Position numbers and translations under genes: made by a program | In this document: positions 7,082 through 16,944 of the stretch, piece after piece | Layout of the letters: each line of letters opens with the position of its first letter | Position numbering within the stretch: position 1 is the first letter of the stretch | The notes under the pieces: generated by a model | What the model was told of the DNA's origin: nothing | The model's input: only the letters and a program-made list of their open reading frames with translations | The model's database searches: none | Assembly (NCBI GenBank): GCA_947502595.1 | Contig: CANNAM010000001.1 | Span: forward strand, 1 to 64,000 | Direction of reading: 5' to 3' | From: an uncultured Marinicella sp. | GTDB taxonomy: Bacteria > Pseudomonadota > Gammaproteobacteria > Xanthomonadales > Marinicellaceae | DNA: 64,000 nucleotides

Positions 7082-9826
7082 ATGACGGTTAAACCAGTTT
7101 CTAAGTGGCTGTTGCTGCTTTTATTTTTAGTTTTGGGCAATGCTTGGGCAAAACTGCCAAAGGGCATTGATAAAGTTACTTCAGTTGAAGGCATCACCGA
7201 ATACCAGTTGGACAATGGTTTGCAGGTTCTGTTATTTCCAGACCAATCCCAAGAAACCCAAACGGTTAACATCACCTACCACGTGGGTTCTAAACATGAA
7301 AACTATGGTGAGACTGGAATGGCGCATTTGTTAGAGCATTTGGTCTTTAAAGGTACGCCAAAACACCCAAACATCCCCAAGGAATTAACCGATCGTGGCG
7401 CTGAGCCCAATGGCACCACTTGGACCGACCGCACCAATTACTTTGAAACCTTTGCTGCATCGGATGATAATTTGGAGTGGGCACTGGAATTAGAAGCCGA
7501 TCGCATGATCAATTCATTCATAGCCAAGAAAGATTTAGATTCAGAGATGACTGTGGTACGCAATGAGTTGGAAAATGGCGACAACAACCCAATTCGTGTG
7601 TTGTTACAAAGAATGGGTGCAGTGGCAATGGATTGGCACAATTATGGTAAAAGCACCATTGGTGCACGCTCTGATTTAGAAAACGTAGATATTTCGAACT
7701 TACAGGCATTTTACCGCAAGTATTACCAACCAGATAACGCCACTTTGATTGTGGCCGGTAAAATAGATGAAGCCAAGACGCTGGACTTAATCAGAAAACA
7801 CTTTGGTAAAATCGCCAAGCCCAAAAGACAACTGCCTGAACTTTACACCGAAGAGCCCATCCAAGATGGTGAGCGTTCGGTAACAGTACGCCGTGCTGGC
7901 GATGTACAGGTGGTGGGTGCCATGTACAAAGCACCAGCTGGCTCAGATGCTGCATTTCCTGCCTTGAATGTGTTGTCACAAATCATGGCGCACCCAACCA
8001 CAGGACGGTTGAATGAAAACGTGGTTAAACAAGGTTTGGCTGCTGGTTCATTTGGTTTCAACTTTCAATGGGCTGAGCCTGGTGTCAGTAATTTTATGAT
8101 TCAAGTGGCCAAAGACAAAGACCTTGAGCCGGCCAAAGCAGCTTTCTTGGCGACTTTAGAAGGCGTTGCTGATAACCCAATCACTGCAGCAGAAGTAAAA
8201 TCGGCCAAAGCCAATTTAATCAAGCAATTTGAGTTGTCTTTCAACTCATCAGAGCGCATTGCTTTGAGCTTGAGTGAATGGGTTGGTATGGGAGATTGGC
8301 GATTGATGTTTTTGAACCGTGATCGCACCGAAGCGGTAACAGTTGAACAGGTACAAACGGCTGCGGAAGAGTATTTGGTTAATGACAACCGCACTTTGGG
8401 TTTGTTCATTCCAGAAACAGATTTTAAACGTGCAGATTCAATCACACGTTATACTTTGGCTGAAGTTAAAGCCATGGTTGATGGTTATACGGGTCGTGAA
8501 GCAGTGGCGCAAGGAGAAGATTTTGATCCGTCATTTGATAACATTGATGCGCGAACAGCAAGAGTGAATTTAGTCAATGGTGCTAAATTAGCTAAATTGA
8601 AGAAAAAAACCCGTGGCGGTTCTGTGGTGATGAATGTGCGTTTGGATTTAGGCAATGAAGCGGCACTGTATAACCAAACCACACTGGGATTGTTGGCTGG
8701 TAATATGTTGGATCGAGGCACTGAAAACTACAGCCGCAATGAACTTAAAGCAAAATTTGATGAACTTAAGGCCAATGTCAATGTGTCAGGCACTTCTCGT
8801 GGTGCCAACGTCAGTATAAGAACCACCCATGAAAACTTACCTGCAGTGATTGATTTATTAGATGAGGTTTTGAAAAGACCCAGTTTTGATGCTGCTGAAT
8901 TACAGGTATTGAAAGAAGAGTTAATTGTTGGTTTAGAGCAACAGAAGCAACAGCCACAAACTCAAGTGTTCTTGCAGCTGGGCCAACACTTAGACTCTTA
9001 TGAACCAGGTCACCCTCGATACCGCATGGCAATCGATGACCAAATTACCGAAATTAAGGCAGCAACAGCTGATCAGGTGAAAGCATTTCATAATCAATTT
9101 TATGGTGGTCAGGATGCTGATATCAGTGTGGTTGGTGATTTTGATGATGCTGCGGTGACTGAAAAGATCAATCAATTATTACAAGGTTGGGACAGCAGTG
9201 TTGAATACCAACGGGTGCCAGCTACCTATACTGCAGTTGATAGCATCAATAAATTTGTTGATACGCCCGATAAGTCAGGGGCTGCATTTGGTGCAATGAT
9301 GCGATTACCCATCAATGATGACCATCCTGATTACCCAGCCTTGATGATGGCCAATCAAATGTTTGGCGGTGGTTTTATCAGCAGTCGCTTGGCCAACAGA
9401 TTGCGCCAACAAGATGGTTTAAGTTATGGCGCAGGTTCGTTCTTCAATGCTTCATCCTATGATGCAACTGCCACTTTTGGAGCCTATGCTATTTGTGCGC
9501 CTGAAAACTTGGAAAAAGTTGAAGTTGGATTCAAAGAAGAGCTGCAAAAGGTCATCGATGAAGGCTTCACCCAACAAGAGCTTGATGATGCCAGAAAAGG
9601 TGTACTACAAAACAACCGCATTGACCGCGCTAAAGACAGCCGATTGGCCAGTGAATTGGCTGATTTTCTGGACCTGGGGCGCACCCAGCAATGGAACAAG
9701 GGTTATGAGCAAGCGATTGAAGACCTGACTATTTTACAAGTCAACATGGCTTTCAAGAAGTACGTTAATGCCGATAGTCTTTCGATAGTAAAAGCCGGTG
9801 ACTCAACTAAAATGAAGGCTGAATAA
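7082..9826 (+). CDS. Exported M16 family zinc metalloprotease (pitrilysin-like, two-domain)
   Basis: 914 residues with a signal peptide (about 1-23, ending A-W-A). The inverted zinc motif H-L-L-E-H is at 82-86 and the distal glutamate ligand is probably E162 (R-N-E-L-E-N), the HxxEH-x(~76)-E spacing of M16 proteases. A second, catalytically inactive M16-type half follows (from about residue 500), so the protein is the duplicated clamshell form in one chain. Expected role: degradation of peptides in the periplasm or cell envelope; the substrate is unknown. AGAGGAA precedes the ATG at 7082. Monocistronic, closed by the hairpin at 9861. Confidence 0.93.
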   Translation: MTVKPVSKWLLLLLFLVLGNAWAKLPKGIDKVTSVEGITEYQLDNGLQVLLFPDQSQETQTVNITYHVGSKHENYGETGMAHLLEHLVFKGTPKHPNIPKELTDRGAEPNGTTWTDRTNYFETFAASDDNLEWALELEADRMINSFIAKKDLDSEMTVVRNELENGDNNPIRVLLQRMGAVAMDWHNYGKSTIGARSDLENVDISNLQAFYRKYYQPDNATLIVAGKIDEAKTLDLIRKHFGKIAKPKRQLPELYTEEPIQDGERSVTVRRAGDVQVVGAMYKAPAGSDAAFPALNVLSQIMAHPTTGRLNENVVKQGLAAGSFGFNFQWAEPGVSNFMIQVAKDKDLEPAKAAFLATLEGVADNPITAAEVKSAKANLIKQFELSFNSSERIALSLSEWVGMGDWRLMFLNRDRTEAVTVEQVQTAAEEYLVNDNRTLGLFIPETDFKRADSITRYTLAEVKAMVDGYTGREAVAQGEDFDPSFDNIDARTARVNLVNGAKLAKLKKKTRGGSVVMNVRLDLGNEAALYNQTTLGLLAGNMLDRGTENYSRNELKAKFDELKANVNVSGTSRGANVSIRTTHENLPAVIDLLDEVLKRPSFDAAELQVLKEELIVGLEQQKQQPQTQVFLQLGQHLDSYEPGHPRYRMAIDDQITEIKAATADQVKAFHNQFYGGQDADISVVGDFDDAAVTEKINQLLQGWDSSVEYQRVPATYTAVDSINKFVDTPDKSGAAFGAMMRLPINDDHPDYPALMMANQMFGGGFISSRLANRLRQQDGLSYGAGSFFNASSYDATATFGAYAICAPENLEKVEVGFKEELQKVIDEGFTQQELDDARKGVLQNNRIDRAKDSRLASELADFLDLGRTQQWNKGYEQAIEDLTILQVNMAFKKYVNADSLSIVKAGDSTKMKAE

Positions 9827-9860
9827 GCAGTACATTAAGCCAACATTTAAGCCAGTTATA

Positions 9861-9888
9861 ATCCCCGCAATCATGTGGGGATTTTTTT
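9861..9888 (+). terminator. Rho-independent terminator after the M16 protease gene
   Basis: ATCCCC and GGGGAT pair around a loop of about ten bases, with seven T directly after the stem. Confidence 0.85.
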
Positions 9889-10017
9889 GGCTGTGTGTAA
9901 GAATTTGAATATATTGCTGGTTGATGACGAAGGTTAATTTTGCGTTATGACTTCCAGCATGCGACTTTTTTAGCTTATATTGATACAATAAATTTTATTT
10001 AATTTTGAGTAGTGTCT

Positions 10018-10911
10018 ATGAGTGATAAAGTTTCTATTGCCAAGTTTATTCCATTGGTTTTTATCTTGGTGTTGATAGTTATAGGTTCCAGATTTTGGGT
10101 CAGTGTGCCTGCTGGTCATGTGGCGGTGGCCACTTTATTTGGTGAAGTGCAGCAAAAAACCTATAAAGAGGGTTTGAACATACCGGTGAACCCTTTGTTG
10201 AAATTCCATGAGTTTGACGTGCGTGAGAAAACCCACACTGAACAAGCACAAGTGCCATCACAAGACCAGTTGAGTACTCGGATTGATGTGTCTGTTCAAT
10301 ACCGTTTGAACGGTGAAATGGCCAACCATATATTACAGGACACAGGAAATATCGACAGCATGATTCGGGTGCAGCTGGTGCCTAAGCTGCGCTCATTATT
10401 ACGTGAGCAAGGCAAATCCATTAAACGGGCAGAAGACTTTTTCTTGGAAGAAACCCAAGCGCGTTTACAGGCAGATTTAACTGCTGGTTTGTCAGAGTAT
10501 TTAGAGCCTAAAGGCATCAATGTTTCAGCAGTACTGATCAGGGATATTTCTTTGCCTCCATTCATTACCAAGGCGATCGAAGCCAAAAAGGAACGGGAGC
10601 AAGAAGTTGAGAAACAGAAAGCTGAGCTGGAACGTTATAAAACCGAGCAGCAACAGTTGATTGCAGCAGCAGAAGCACAGCGCTTGGCGGCTGAAGAAGA
10701 AGCACAACAAAGAAGGCTGTTGGCTGATGCACAGGCATATGAAATTGAAAAAATTAATACCGCCATTGGCAGCAACCCAAACTATGTCAAACTGCAGGCT
10801 TTGGAAGCGTTAAAAAGTATTTCAAAAGACCCTGCTTCAAAAATTTATTTTATTGACAGTAATTCACCGCAACCACTGCCGTTGATGCATTTGTCAGACC
10901 CACAAAAATAA
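10018..10911 (+). CDS. SPFH/Band 7 (prohibitin-like) membrane protein
   Basis: One N-terminal membrane segment (about residues 10-30) is followed by an SPFH domain (G-H-V-A-V-A-T-L-F-G-E-V through about residue 190). A long charged coiled coil rich in Lys, Glu, Gln and Ala (about 190-245) comes next. Such proteins oligomerise at the membrane as scaffolds and often associate with proteases. The ATG at 10018 is preferred over an in-frame GTG two codons earlier. The two genes that follow encode membrane PH-domain proteins, which suggests a shared envelope role (inference). Confidence 0.88.
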   Translation: MSDKVSIAKFIPLVFILVLIVIGSRFWVSVPAGHVAVATLFGEVQQKTYKEGLNIPVNPLLKFHEFDVREKTHTEQAQVPSQDQLSTRIDVSVQYRLNGEMANHILQDTGNIDSMIRVQLVPKLRSLLREQGKSIKRAEDFFLEETQARLQADLTAGLSEYLEPKGINVSAVLIRDISLPPFITKAIEAKKEREQEVEKQKAELERYKTEQQQLIAAAEAQRLAAEEEAQQRRLLADAQAYEIEKINTAIGSNPNYVKLQALEALKSISKDPASKIYFIDSNSPQPLPLMHLSDPQK

Positions 10912-10928
10912 CCGAAAGTCACATGAAT

Positions 10929-10963
10929 GGCGGATTGAGTCTTGTCAGTCTGCCAAATTTTTT
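10929..10963 (+). terminator. Weak hairpin with T-run between the SPFH and ydbS-like genes
   Basis: GGCGGATT pairs with AGTCTGCC through eight positions including two G-U pairs, followed by A3 and T6. It may partly separate the SPFH gene from the PH-domain genes. Confidence 0.45.
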
Positions 10964-10990
10964 AAAGCATATTTAGAAGGGTCTGTACCT

Positions 10991-11470
10991 ATGAAAACAT
11001 TTGACTTTAAACCGCTGGAAATAAAATACTTGATGGTTTTTAGAATCAGTGCTGTGTTGGTGACACTGCTGGTAAGTTTGCCACCGAGTGTTGGTGTTTC
11101 TAAGTTTTGGGATTTAGATTGGCCGCTGCGAGTTATGGCGTTTTTGGGTATTTGGCTGTTGCTTTATGGGTTGAGTCACTGGTACTCGAAACATTGGTAC
11201 AAAGCCTATCGGTATAAACTGACCGAAGCTGGTTTGAAAATTCATAAAGGTGTGTTTTGGCAACAACAAAACATGGTGCCCAGAAACCGTGTGCAACACA
11301 TCGACATCACATCTGGGCCGCTTGAGCGAAAGTTCGGCTTAAGTAAATTGGTGGTCCACACAGCTGGGACACGAAACGCTTCTGTCACCTTGCCAGGTTT
11401 GTTGTTGGATGATGCGACTGATTTACGCCAAGAGTTGATTAATACCAACCAATCTGAGGACACGGTTTAA
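10991..11470 (+). CDS. Bacterial PH-domain membrane protein, YdbS type
   Basis: 159 residues: two N-terminal membrane segments (about 17-35 and 47-65) followed by one bacterial PH-like domain (DUF304/bPH_2) with the family motifs Y-K-L-T-E-A-G-L-K-I-H-K-G-V and P-R-N-R-V-Q-H-I-D-I-T-S-G-P-L-E-R-K-F-G-L. The function of the family is poorly defined. It almost always occurs beside a longer YdbT-like partner, here only four bases downstream. Confidence 0.88.
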   Translation: MKTFDFKPLEIKYLMVFRISAVLVTLLVSLPPSVGVSKFWDLDWPLRVMAFLGIWLLLYGLSHWYSKHWYKAYRYKLTEAGLKIHKGVFWQQQNMVPRNRVQHIDITSGPLERKFGLSKLVVHTAGTRNASVTLPGLLLDDATDLRQELINTNQSEDTV

Positions 11471-11474
11471 GCAA

Positions 11475-12968
11475 ATGGAATTAAAAACCAAAGGCTACCG
11501 CTTACACAATATATCTCCCTTGTTTCTGTTTATTGAAGCGGTAAAAAAAATGGTGTTACCACTGTTGTTTGGTATCGTGGGTACCAGTGGCGATCGCCAA
11601 GACATGTTCATCATAGGTATAGCGGCGTTTGCTTCGATCGTTACTATTGTACAGTTTTGGTTTTATCACTACTGGCTAGAGGAGGACCGGCTGGTGGTTA
11701 AAGAAGGCATCTTATTCAAATCCTTGCGCCAAGTGCCTTATGAACGGATTCAGAACCTCAATATTGAAAGGAATTTGCTGCATAAGTTTTTTAAAGTGGG
11801 TACCCTGCAAGTTGAATCGGCCTCTGGGGTTAAGCCGGAAGCTGTGATCAGGGTGGTTGCTGATGAGCGCATCAAGCACATCCAACAAGTGATAAAATAC
11901 AAAACTGCCCTGCACCAAGAGGCCAGCGAATCACCGTCAACAGATACTGAATCAATACCAACAGAAAATGCAGCTGTTCCGCTGTACCAAATGAGTAATA
12001 AAGATGTAACAAAATTTGGATTCATCTCACACAAAGCCCTGGTGCCAATAGGTATTGTAGGTTCAGTGTTGTCACAAAATGATTATTACCGTGATAAGTT
12101 CATCAGTTTTGCGCAGAAATTTGTTGGTGATTTACATGTGGAACTTTGGGCCTTTACTGAGTGGGTGGTTTATGGATTAATGCTGGCCGTTGTCATGTTG
12201 GTTTCAATATGGTTGTCCTCGATTGCTTTGGCATTTTTGAAACTCTACCAGTTTAAAATTTCCCGGGTAGATAACAACCTGCATGCTGAAATGGGTTTGT
12301 TGACCAAGATTACGGCCAATATACCCATCAAAAGAATTCAGTTGATAAAAATAAAACATTCACCCTTGCATCGGTACTTTAACAAGGTGGCAATCAAAAT
12401 GGAAACGGCAGGCGGTGTCACTGAACAAAACGGTATAACCATGAGATGGATTGCACCCTTAGTGAGCAGGTTCAATGGTCAACAATTAATTGCAAAAATT
12501 CAACCTGAAGTCAACTGGCAAGCCATTGAATGGCTGGGACTGGAAACCAGGGCTTGGAAGCGGGTGTTTAAACGAATGATGTTATTCTTGTTGGTGCCTA
12601 TGGTGCCCTTGGTATATTTTTATCATTGGGTTGGCCTGACTCCTTTGTTGTTAACACCATTGGTCTATATCTATGCCAAAGCGTATATAGACAAAGCCGG
12701 CTATGCGGTCAATGACCAAATAGTGGCCTACCGCCACGGGGTGTTTTTTCACAGCCTCAGTATTGTTAAGATTACCAAGATTCAAAACATCACATACCTG
12801 CAAACGCCATTTGATCGCCGCAATCAAATGGCCCGTTTATCAGTTGATACAGCTGGCTCAAATCCGGTAACTCAGGACATCAATTTGCATTACTTAGATG
12901 TTGAAAAAGTGGATGAATTGATGCTGCAATTGTCTGAAAAAGTCAGCCAGTCAAAGTTTGTCTGGTGA
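11475..12968 (+). CDS. Bacterial PH-domain membrane protein with three PH units, YdbT type
   Basis: 497 residues carrying three DUF304/bPH_2 units, each in the pattern R-x-x-V-x-E-G-I-L-F ... Y-E-R-I-Q-N-L-N-I-E, with hydrophobic pairs between them: about 20-60, about 175-255 and 365-400. The repeated motif is visible at Q-V-P-Y-E-R-I-Q-N-L, I-P-I-K-R-I-Q-L-I and I-V-K-I-T-K-I-Q-N-I-T. It is probably co-translated with the YdbS-like gene and forms a membrane complex with it. Confidence 0.88.
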   Translation: MELKTKGYRLHNISPLFLFIEAVKKMVLPLLFGIVGTSGDRQDMFIIGIAAFASIVTIVQFWFYHYWLEEDRLVVKEGILFKSLRQVPYERIQNLNIERNLLHKFFKVGTLQVESASGVKPEAVIRVVADERIKHIQQVIKYKTALHQEASESPSTDTESIPTENAAVPLYQMSNKDVTKFGFISHKALVPIGIVGSVLSQNDYYRDKFISFAQKFVGDLHVELWAFTEWVVYGLMLAVVMLVSIWLSSIALAFLKLYQFKISRVDNNLHAEMGLLTKITANIPIKRIQLIKIKHSPLHRYFNKVAIKMETAGGVTEQNGITMRWIAPLVSRFNGQQLIAKIQPEVNWQAIEWLGLETRAWKRVFKRMMLFLLVPMVPLVYFYHWVGLTPLLLTPLVYIYAKAYIDKAGYAVNDQIVAYRHGVFFHSLSIVKITKIQNITYLQTPFDRRNQMARLSVDTAGSNPVTQDINLHYLDVEKVDELMLQLSEKVSQSKFVW

Positions 12969-13100
12969 ACAGTAAAGGTGGTTGACTCAAGTTTATATCA
13001 GCCAGCGATAATTCGTAACAATAAACTGGTCATAACAAGTATATATGCTGTTAATGGCGTTTAGGGTTAACAAGTACTGTAATGCTGTCAATCATCAGTA

Positions 13101-13131
13101 GGCATGTTGATCAAGTTGATAGCAACATGCC
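13101..13131. terminator. Hairpin between convergent ydbT-like gene and algC
   Basis: GGCATGTTG and CAACATGCC are exact complements around a 13-base loop in the gap between two converging genes. No strong T-run follows on either strand, so termination is likely but not certain. Confidence 0.4.
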
Positions 13132-13142
13132 AAAGAGGTTGT

Positions 13143-15590
13143 TTAAAAAGGCAGCTCTAAGCTGTCACTGACTGCCAGTAACTGTGTACGGAAATCATCT
13201 TTGATGCGCTCCAGTGATTGTTCATCTTCGGCATCAAAACGAATGACCAAGCACGGCGTAGTGTTAGAACATCTGACCAAACCCCAACCATAAGCAAAAT
13301 CAGCCCTGATACCGTCTATGGTGGTGATTTTAGCATCTGGAAATTCTGCTCTTTTCAAGAATTCTTCCATGAACATATAATGCTCACCTTCTTGCATGTG
13401 TACTTTCAGCTCAGGGGTGTTGATGCTGTTAGGTAAGGTGTCAAAAACTTCTTGTGGCGTGCCTTTTTCTTGGTCTAATATTTCTAACAGCCTGGCTGCG
13501 GCATAAATGCCATCATCAAACCCAAACCAACGTTCATTAAAAAAGAAGTGACCGCTCATTTCACCTGCCAGTGCGGCATTGGTTTCTTTGAGCTTTGCTT
13601 TCATGAAAGAATGGCCGGTTTTCCACATGATTGGCATGCCTCCATATTTCACAATGGTCTTAGGCAAGTGGCCAGTGCATTTCACATCAAAAATAATGCT
13701 GGAACCAGGCTGCCTGCTTAACACGTCTTTGGCAAATAACATCAGCAAACGATCGGGGTTAATGATTTCACCCGATTTAGTCACCACCCCTAAACGGTCG
13801 CCATCACCATCAAAAGCAATACCTATATCGGCATCCACAGACTTCAGGGTGCTGATTAAATCTTGTAAGTTTTCTGGTACGCTAGGATCTGGGTGGTGGT
13901 TAGGGAAGTTACCATCAACTTCACAATGCAATGGAATCACATTGCAGCCAATTTCTTCAAGTACTTCTGGTCCAAGTATGCCTGGAATACCGTTGCCGCA
14001 ATCAACCACTACAGTTGGTTCATTTTCCAGCTGAATTTCGGAGCTGATGCAGTCTACGTAATCATCAGCAATATCCAGCTCTTGTACTGAACCTTGGCCA
14101 TGCAACAAATCACCATTGGCAATCATGTCATATAAATCAGTAATTAATTTACCGGCCAGCGTTTCACCGTCCAACATAATTTTTAAGCCGTTGTAATTGG
14201 CCGGGTTGTGGCTGCCGGTCAACATCACCCCGGAGCCTGTCTCTAAGTGATGAGTAGAGAAGTAAAGCACACCAGTTGGGACTGCGCCAATGTTGATGAC
14301 ATCACAGCCACTGCGGGTTATACCGTTGATCAGCGCTTCCAGTAAACTGGGTCCAGACAAGCGGCCATCTCTTGCCACTACGATGGTCTTGCGCCCTCGG
14401 TTAAGGTTTTCTGAGCCAATGGCGTGACCTATTTGTTCAACTGCATCAATGGTTAAGGTGTCGTCAACTATGCCTCTGATGTCATAGGCTTTAAAAATTG
14501 ATTTATCGGGTAATTTACTTGGGGCTTTTTTATCAGTTAAGGCCTGTGGATCTTTTTGTTGCCCATCTATATTACTCAGGTCACCAATGGCTTTCTTGGT
14601 AGGTTGGTGAACATATACATTTTGTTCTTTAGGTCTGGCTTTTCGGGCTTGCAGCTGAACAATCCTTTGTTGTCTTTTGATGAAAGTCAGGACTGCCAAA
14701 ATCAAGGCGGCCATAAAAGCCACCGCGCTGCTAAAAAATGACAGTTTAAATAAGCCGCTGTAACCTTTCTCTACCGCATAAGTGACGTAAAAATTAGAGT
14801 TAGGTACACTGGTTTGTTCATAACTTGAAGCGGCACTTTGGTTCACTGCGCCCCATTTTTGTAGTTCGATATTACTGTAAGTACCCGACTGTTGGGTCAA
14901 CACCAACTCACTTTTGTCAAACCTCAGGTGTTGTGGTTTTATGATTAAGTCAACAGGGTAACTGACCACCACATAAGCATGATCTGGTTTTTGTATGTAT
15001 ACAAAATTGAGGTATTGGTTGCTTTGTCCGTACAAATGGATTTCAGGCCACTGTTCTTGTTGGGTTTCGCTGGTCTTGCGCAGCATATCCAAGGTGGCGA
15101 AATTTATGCCAGGAAACACGGTATTAGGTTCAATGTCATCGACTGGCTCGATCACCCTCAGTATACGCAGCGTGTTATCCACTTCTTTTTCAATTAATTC
15201 TACAATGTTTTCTGCGTCTGGGTTTTCTGCAATGATGCCGGCTGCCAATAACCTCACTTGTTCAGTGCTTTGTTGAACGGATTGAGCCAACTCCTTGCTT
15301 TGTTGTTTAAGCTCTGACAGTGCTCGTGATTCAAAAAAGTTGAACTTCAATAAATAACCAAACAACAAACAAGCCAGTACGGCAGCAGCAAAGAAACTGG
15401 TCCACAGTAATTCATCTGAAAGTTTTACCGTGGTTTTCGTGGTTTCAGTGCCATTTTGTTTGGCGGCTTGGTCTGAGGATGTGCTACTTGTTTTATCCTC
15501 ATTCTTAGGGTTTTCGGTGTTTACCTCACCTTCGTCTGATTTTTTTGTTAGACGGTTTTTTAAATCAGAAAATAAGTTGTTCAAATCCAT
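13143..15590 (-). CDS. algC: Phosphomannomutase/phosphoglucomutase AlgC with membrane-anchored N-terminal domain
   Basis: Interconverts hexose 1- and 6-phosphates for LPS and exopolysaccharide precursors. The C-terminal catalytic part (about residues 364-815) has the phosphoserine loop T-G-S-H-N-P (Ser460), the Mg loop D-G-D-G-D-R (594-599), the sugar-binding G-E-M-S-G-H (676-681) and the phosphate-binding R-C-S-N-T-T-P. The N-terminal 360 residues are an acidic, low-complexity start, a membrane segment (60-82), an extracytoplasmic region of about 200 residues and a second segment (about 280-304). Long AlgC forms of this kind occur in several gammaproteobacteria, so this is not a frameshift fusion. 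It begins right after dut, an arrangement shared with Pseudomonas. Confidence 0.93.
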   Translation of the reverse strand: MDLNNLFSDLKNRLTKKSDEGEVNTENPKNEDKTSSTSSDQAAKQNGTETTKTTVKLSDELLWTSFFAAAVLACLLFGYLLKFNFFESRALSELKQQSKELAQSVQQSTEQVRLLAAGIIAENPDAENIVELIEKEVDNTLRILRVIEPVDDIEPNTVFPGINFATLDMLRKTSETQQEQWPEIHLYGQSNQYLNFVYIQKPDHAYVVVSYPVDLIIKPQHLRFDKSELVLTQQSGTYSNIELQKWGAVNQSAASSYEQTSVPNSNFYVTYAVEKGYSGLFKLSFFSSAVAFMAALILAVLTFIKRQQRIVQLQARKARPKEQNVYVHQPTKKAIGDLSNIDGQQKDPQALTDKKAPSKLPDKSIFKAYDIRGIVDDTLTIDAVEQIGHAIGSENLNRGRKTIVVARDGRLSGPSLLEALINGITRSGCDVINIGAVPTGVLYFSTHHLETGSGVMLTGSHNPANYNGLKIMLDGETLAGKLITDLYDMIANGDLLHGQGSVQELDIADDYVDCISSEIQLENEPTVVVDCGNGIPGILGPEVLEEIGCNVIPLHCEVDGNFPNHHPDPSVPENLQDLISTLKSVDADIGIAFDGDGDRLGVVTKSGEIINPDRLLMLFAKDVLSRQPGSSIIFDVKCTGHLPKTIVKYGGMPIMWKTGHSFMKAKLKETNAALAGEMSGHFFFNERWFGFDDGIYAAARLLEILDQEKGTPQEVFDTLPNSINTPELKVHMQEGEHYMFMEEFLKRAEFPDAKITTIDGIRADFAYGWGLVRCSNTTPCLVIRFDAEDEQSLERIKDDFRTQLLAVSDSLELPF

Positions 15591-16045
15591 TATTTAACCC
15601 CTGTGTGCCCGAAACCACCTTCGCCTCGAGATGTATCTGTGAATGATTCAACTTGGTTAAAGTTTACTTGTGCAACGGGTATCACAACCAATTGAGCAAG
15701 TCTGGCACCACGTTCCATAGTATAGGAGGTGTCCGAACGGTTCCAACATGAAACAAACAACTGCCCTTGGTAGTCGGCATCAATCAAGCCCACCAAATTA
15801 CCCAAAACAATGCCGTGTTTATGACCCATACCAGAGCGTGGCAAGATGATTGCCGCCAATTGAGGGTCTTGAATGTGTATGGCGATGCCAGTGGGGATTA
15901 ATTGGGTTTGGCCGGGTTCGATGCTTAAGGTTGAGTCAATGCATGCCCTCAAATCCAAGCCTGCAGAACCTGCGGTGCTGTATTGTGGTAAGCCGAATTC
16001 TGCTATGAATTCAGGGTCCATTATTTTTAAGTCTACAGTTTGCAT
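15590..16045 (-). CDS. dut: Deoxyuridine 5'-triphosphate nucleotidohydrolase (dUTPase)
   Basis: Hydrolyses dUTP to dUMP and pyrophosphate, keeping uracil out of DNA and supplying dTMP synthesis. The trimeric dUTPase motifs are present in order: [24 protein letters not shown], and the C-terminal [10 protein letters not shown] that closes over the active site. The start is ambiguous: ATG at 16045 ([11 protein letters not shown]) aligns with the family, but in-frame ATG codons at 16057/16054 and GTG at 16063 are possible and no start has a strong ribosome-binding site. Its stop shares a base with the algC start. Confidence 0.95.
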   Translation of the reverse strand: MQTVDLKIMDPEFIAEFGLPQYSTAGSAGLDLRACIDSTLSIEPGQTQLIPTGIAIHIQDPQLAAIILPRSGMGHKHGIVLGNLVGLIDADYQGQLFVSCWNRSDTSYTMERGARLAQLVVIPVAQVNFNQVESFTDTSRGEGGFGHTGVK

Positions 16046-16112
16046 CAAAAACATCATATTCACGTGAGCATAGATTTTAAACCACCTGCCATAAAATCGC
16101 CAATGTTATGCT

Positions 16113-16132
16113 TTCTTACACAGAAGTAAGAA
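16113..16132. promoter_or_regulatory. Palindrome TTCTTAC-N6-GTAAGAA between dut and radC
   Basis: Two exact 7-bp arms, spacer ACAGAA, midway between the divergent dut and radC starts (60-70 bases from each). The same arms and spacer length recur upstream of gpmA at 20241-20260. Probable operator for an unidentified dimeric regulator. Confidence 0.6.
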
Positions 16133-16192
16133 TAGATAGACAGCTATTTGGATGACTAATGGTTAATATAAACATTTTTTGTCACAAAATAT

Positions 16193-16888
16193 ATGCCAAA
16201 TCAAATGATTGAGTCTACCCATGGTGCTTTATTTATCAATGCCATGCCACGTGAGAAGTTGGTGAATTTTGGCGCAGAGACACTGACAGACGCTGAATTG
16301 TTGGCGATTTTTCTGCGCATTGGTGTAGCTGGTAAAAGCGCCATTGAATTGGCTGAAGATATGTTGCTGCACTTTGGCGGGGTTAAACAAGTGATCAGCG
16401 CGTCATTGCATGAGTTTTGTGAAATCAAAGGTTTAGGTTTGGCTAAGTTTGCGCAATTTCAAGCGGCCAGTGAGTTGGTTAAACGGGCCATCAATCAAGG
16501 CTTCAACGCCCAAACCTGTTTCACAGAGCCTGCAGTGGTAGAACAATTTCTATTGGCTAACTTTGAACATTCAATGCATGAAAGGTTTGCCGGTCTGTTT
16601 TTGAACAGTAAGAATCACCTGATTAAGTTTGAATATTTGTTCAATGGCAGCATAAATTCAGCGCAAGTTTATCCGCGTACGGTAGCCCAATACTGTTTGA
16701 AGCACAATGCAGCCGCAGTGATATTTGCACATAACCACCCGTCAGGAGACACCCAGCCCAGTGAATCTGATATTACATTGACATTGCAACTGAAGAAGAC
16801 ATTGGCGTTGATTGACGTTAAAGTTTTAGACCATTTTGTGGTCGGTACCAACCAAACATTTTCTATGGCCAGTCATCAAATGATATGA
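16193..16888 (+). CDS. radC: RadC family JAMM/MPN-domain protein
   Basis: 231 residues. An N-terminal helix-hairpin-helix-like region (P-R-E-K-L ... L-T-D-A-E-L-L-A-I-F-L-R-I-G) is followed by the MPN+ domain with the metal-binding H-N-H-P-S-G-D ... S-x-S-D near residues 182-195. Despite the name, a direct role in repair is not established for the family. It is divergent from dut, sharing the palindrome at 16113. Confidence 0.94.
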   Translation: MPNQMIESTHGALFINAMPREKLVNFGAETLTDAELLAIFLRIGVAGKSAIELAEDMLLHFGGVKQVISASLHEFCEIKGLGLAKFAQFQAASELVKRAINQGFNAQTCFTEPAVVEQFLLANFEHSMHERFAGLFLNSKNHLIKFEYLFNGSINSAQVYPRTVAQYCLKHNAAAVIFAHNHPSGDTQPSESDITLTLQLKKTLALIDVKVLDHFVVGTNQTFSMASHQMI

Positions 16889-16944
16889 TTTTTTGCTCAT
16901 TATTTGTTAAGCTAGGATGCAGTTAACAAAGCAGATAATAAACT

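Noticed and set aside
13143-15590. AlgC as a frameshift or assembly fusion of two genes
   Set aside because: The frame is continuous, with two membrane segments and a plausible linker, and long membrane-anchored AlgC proteins are known in the group.
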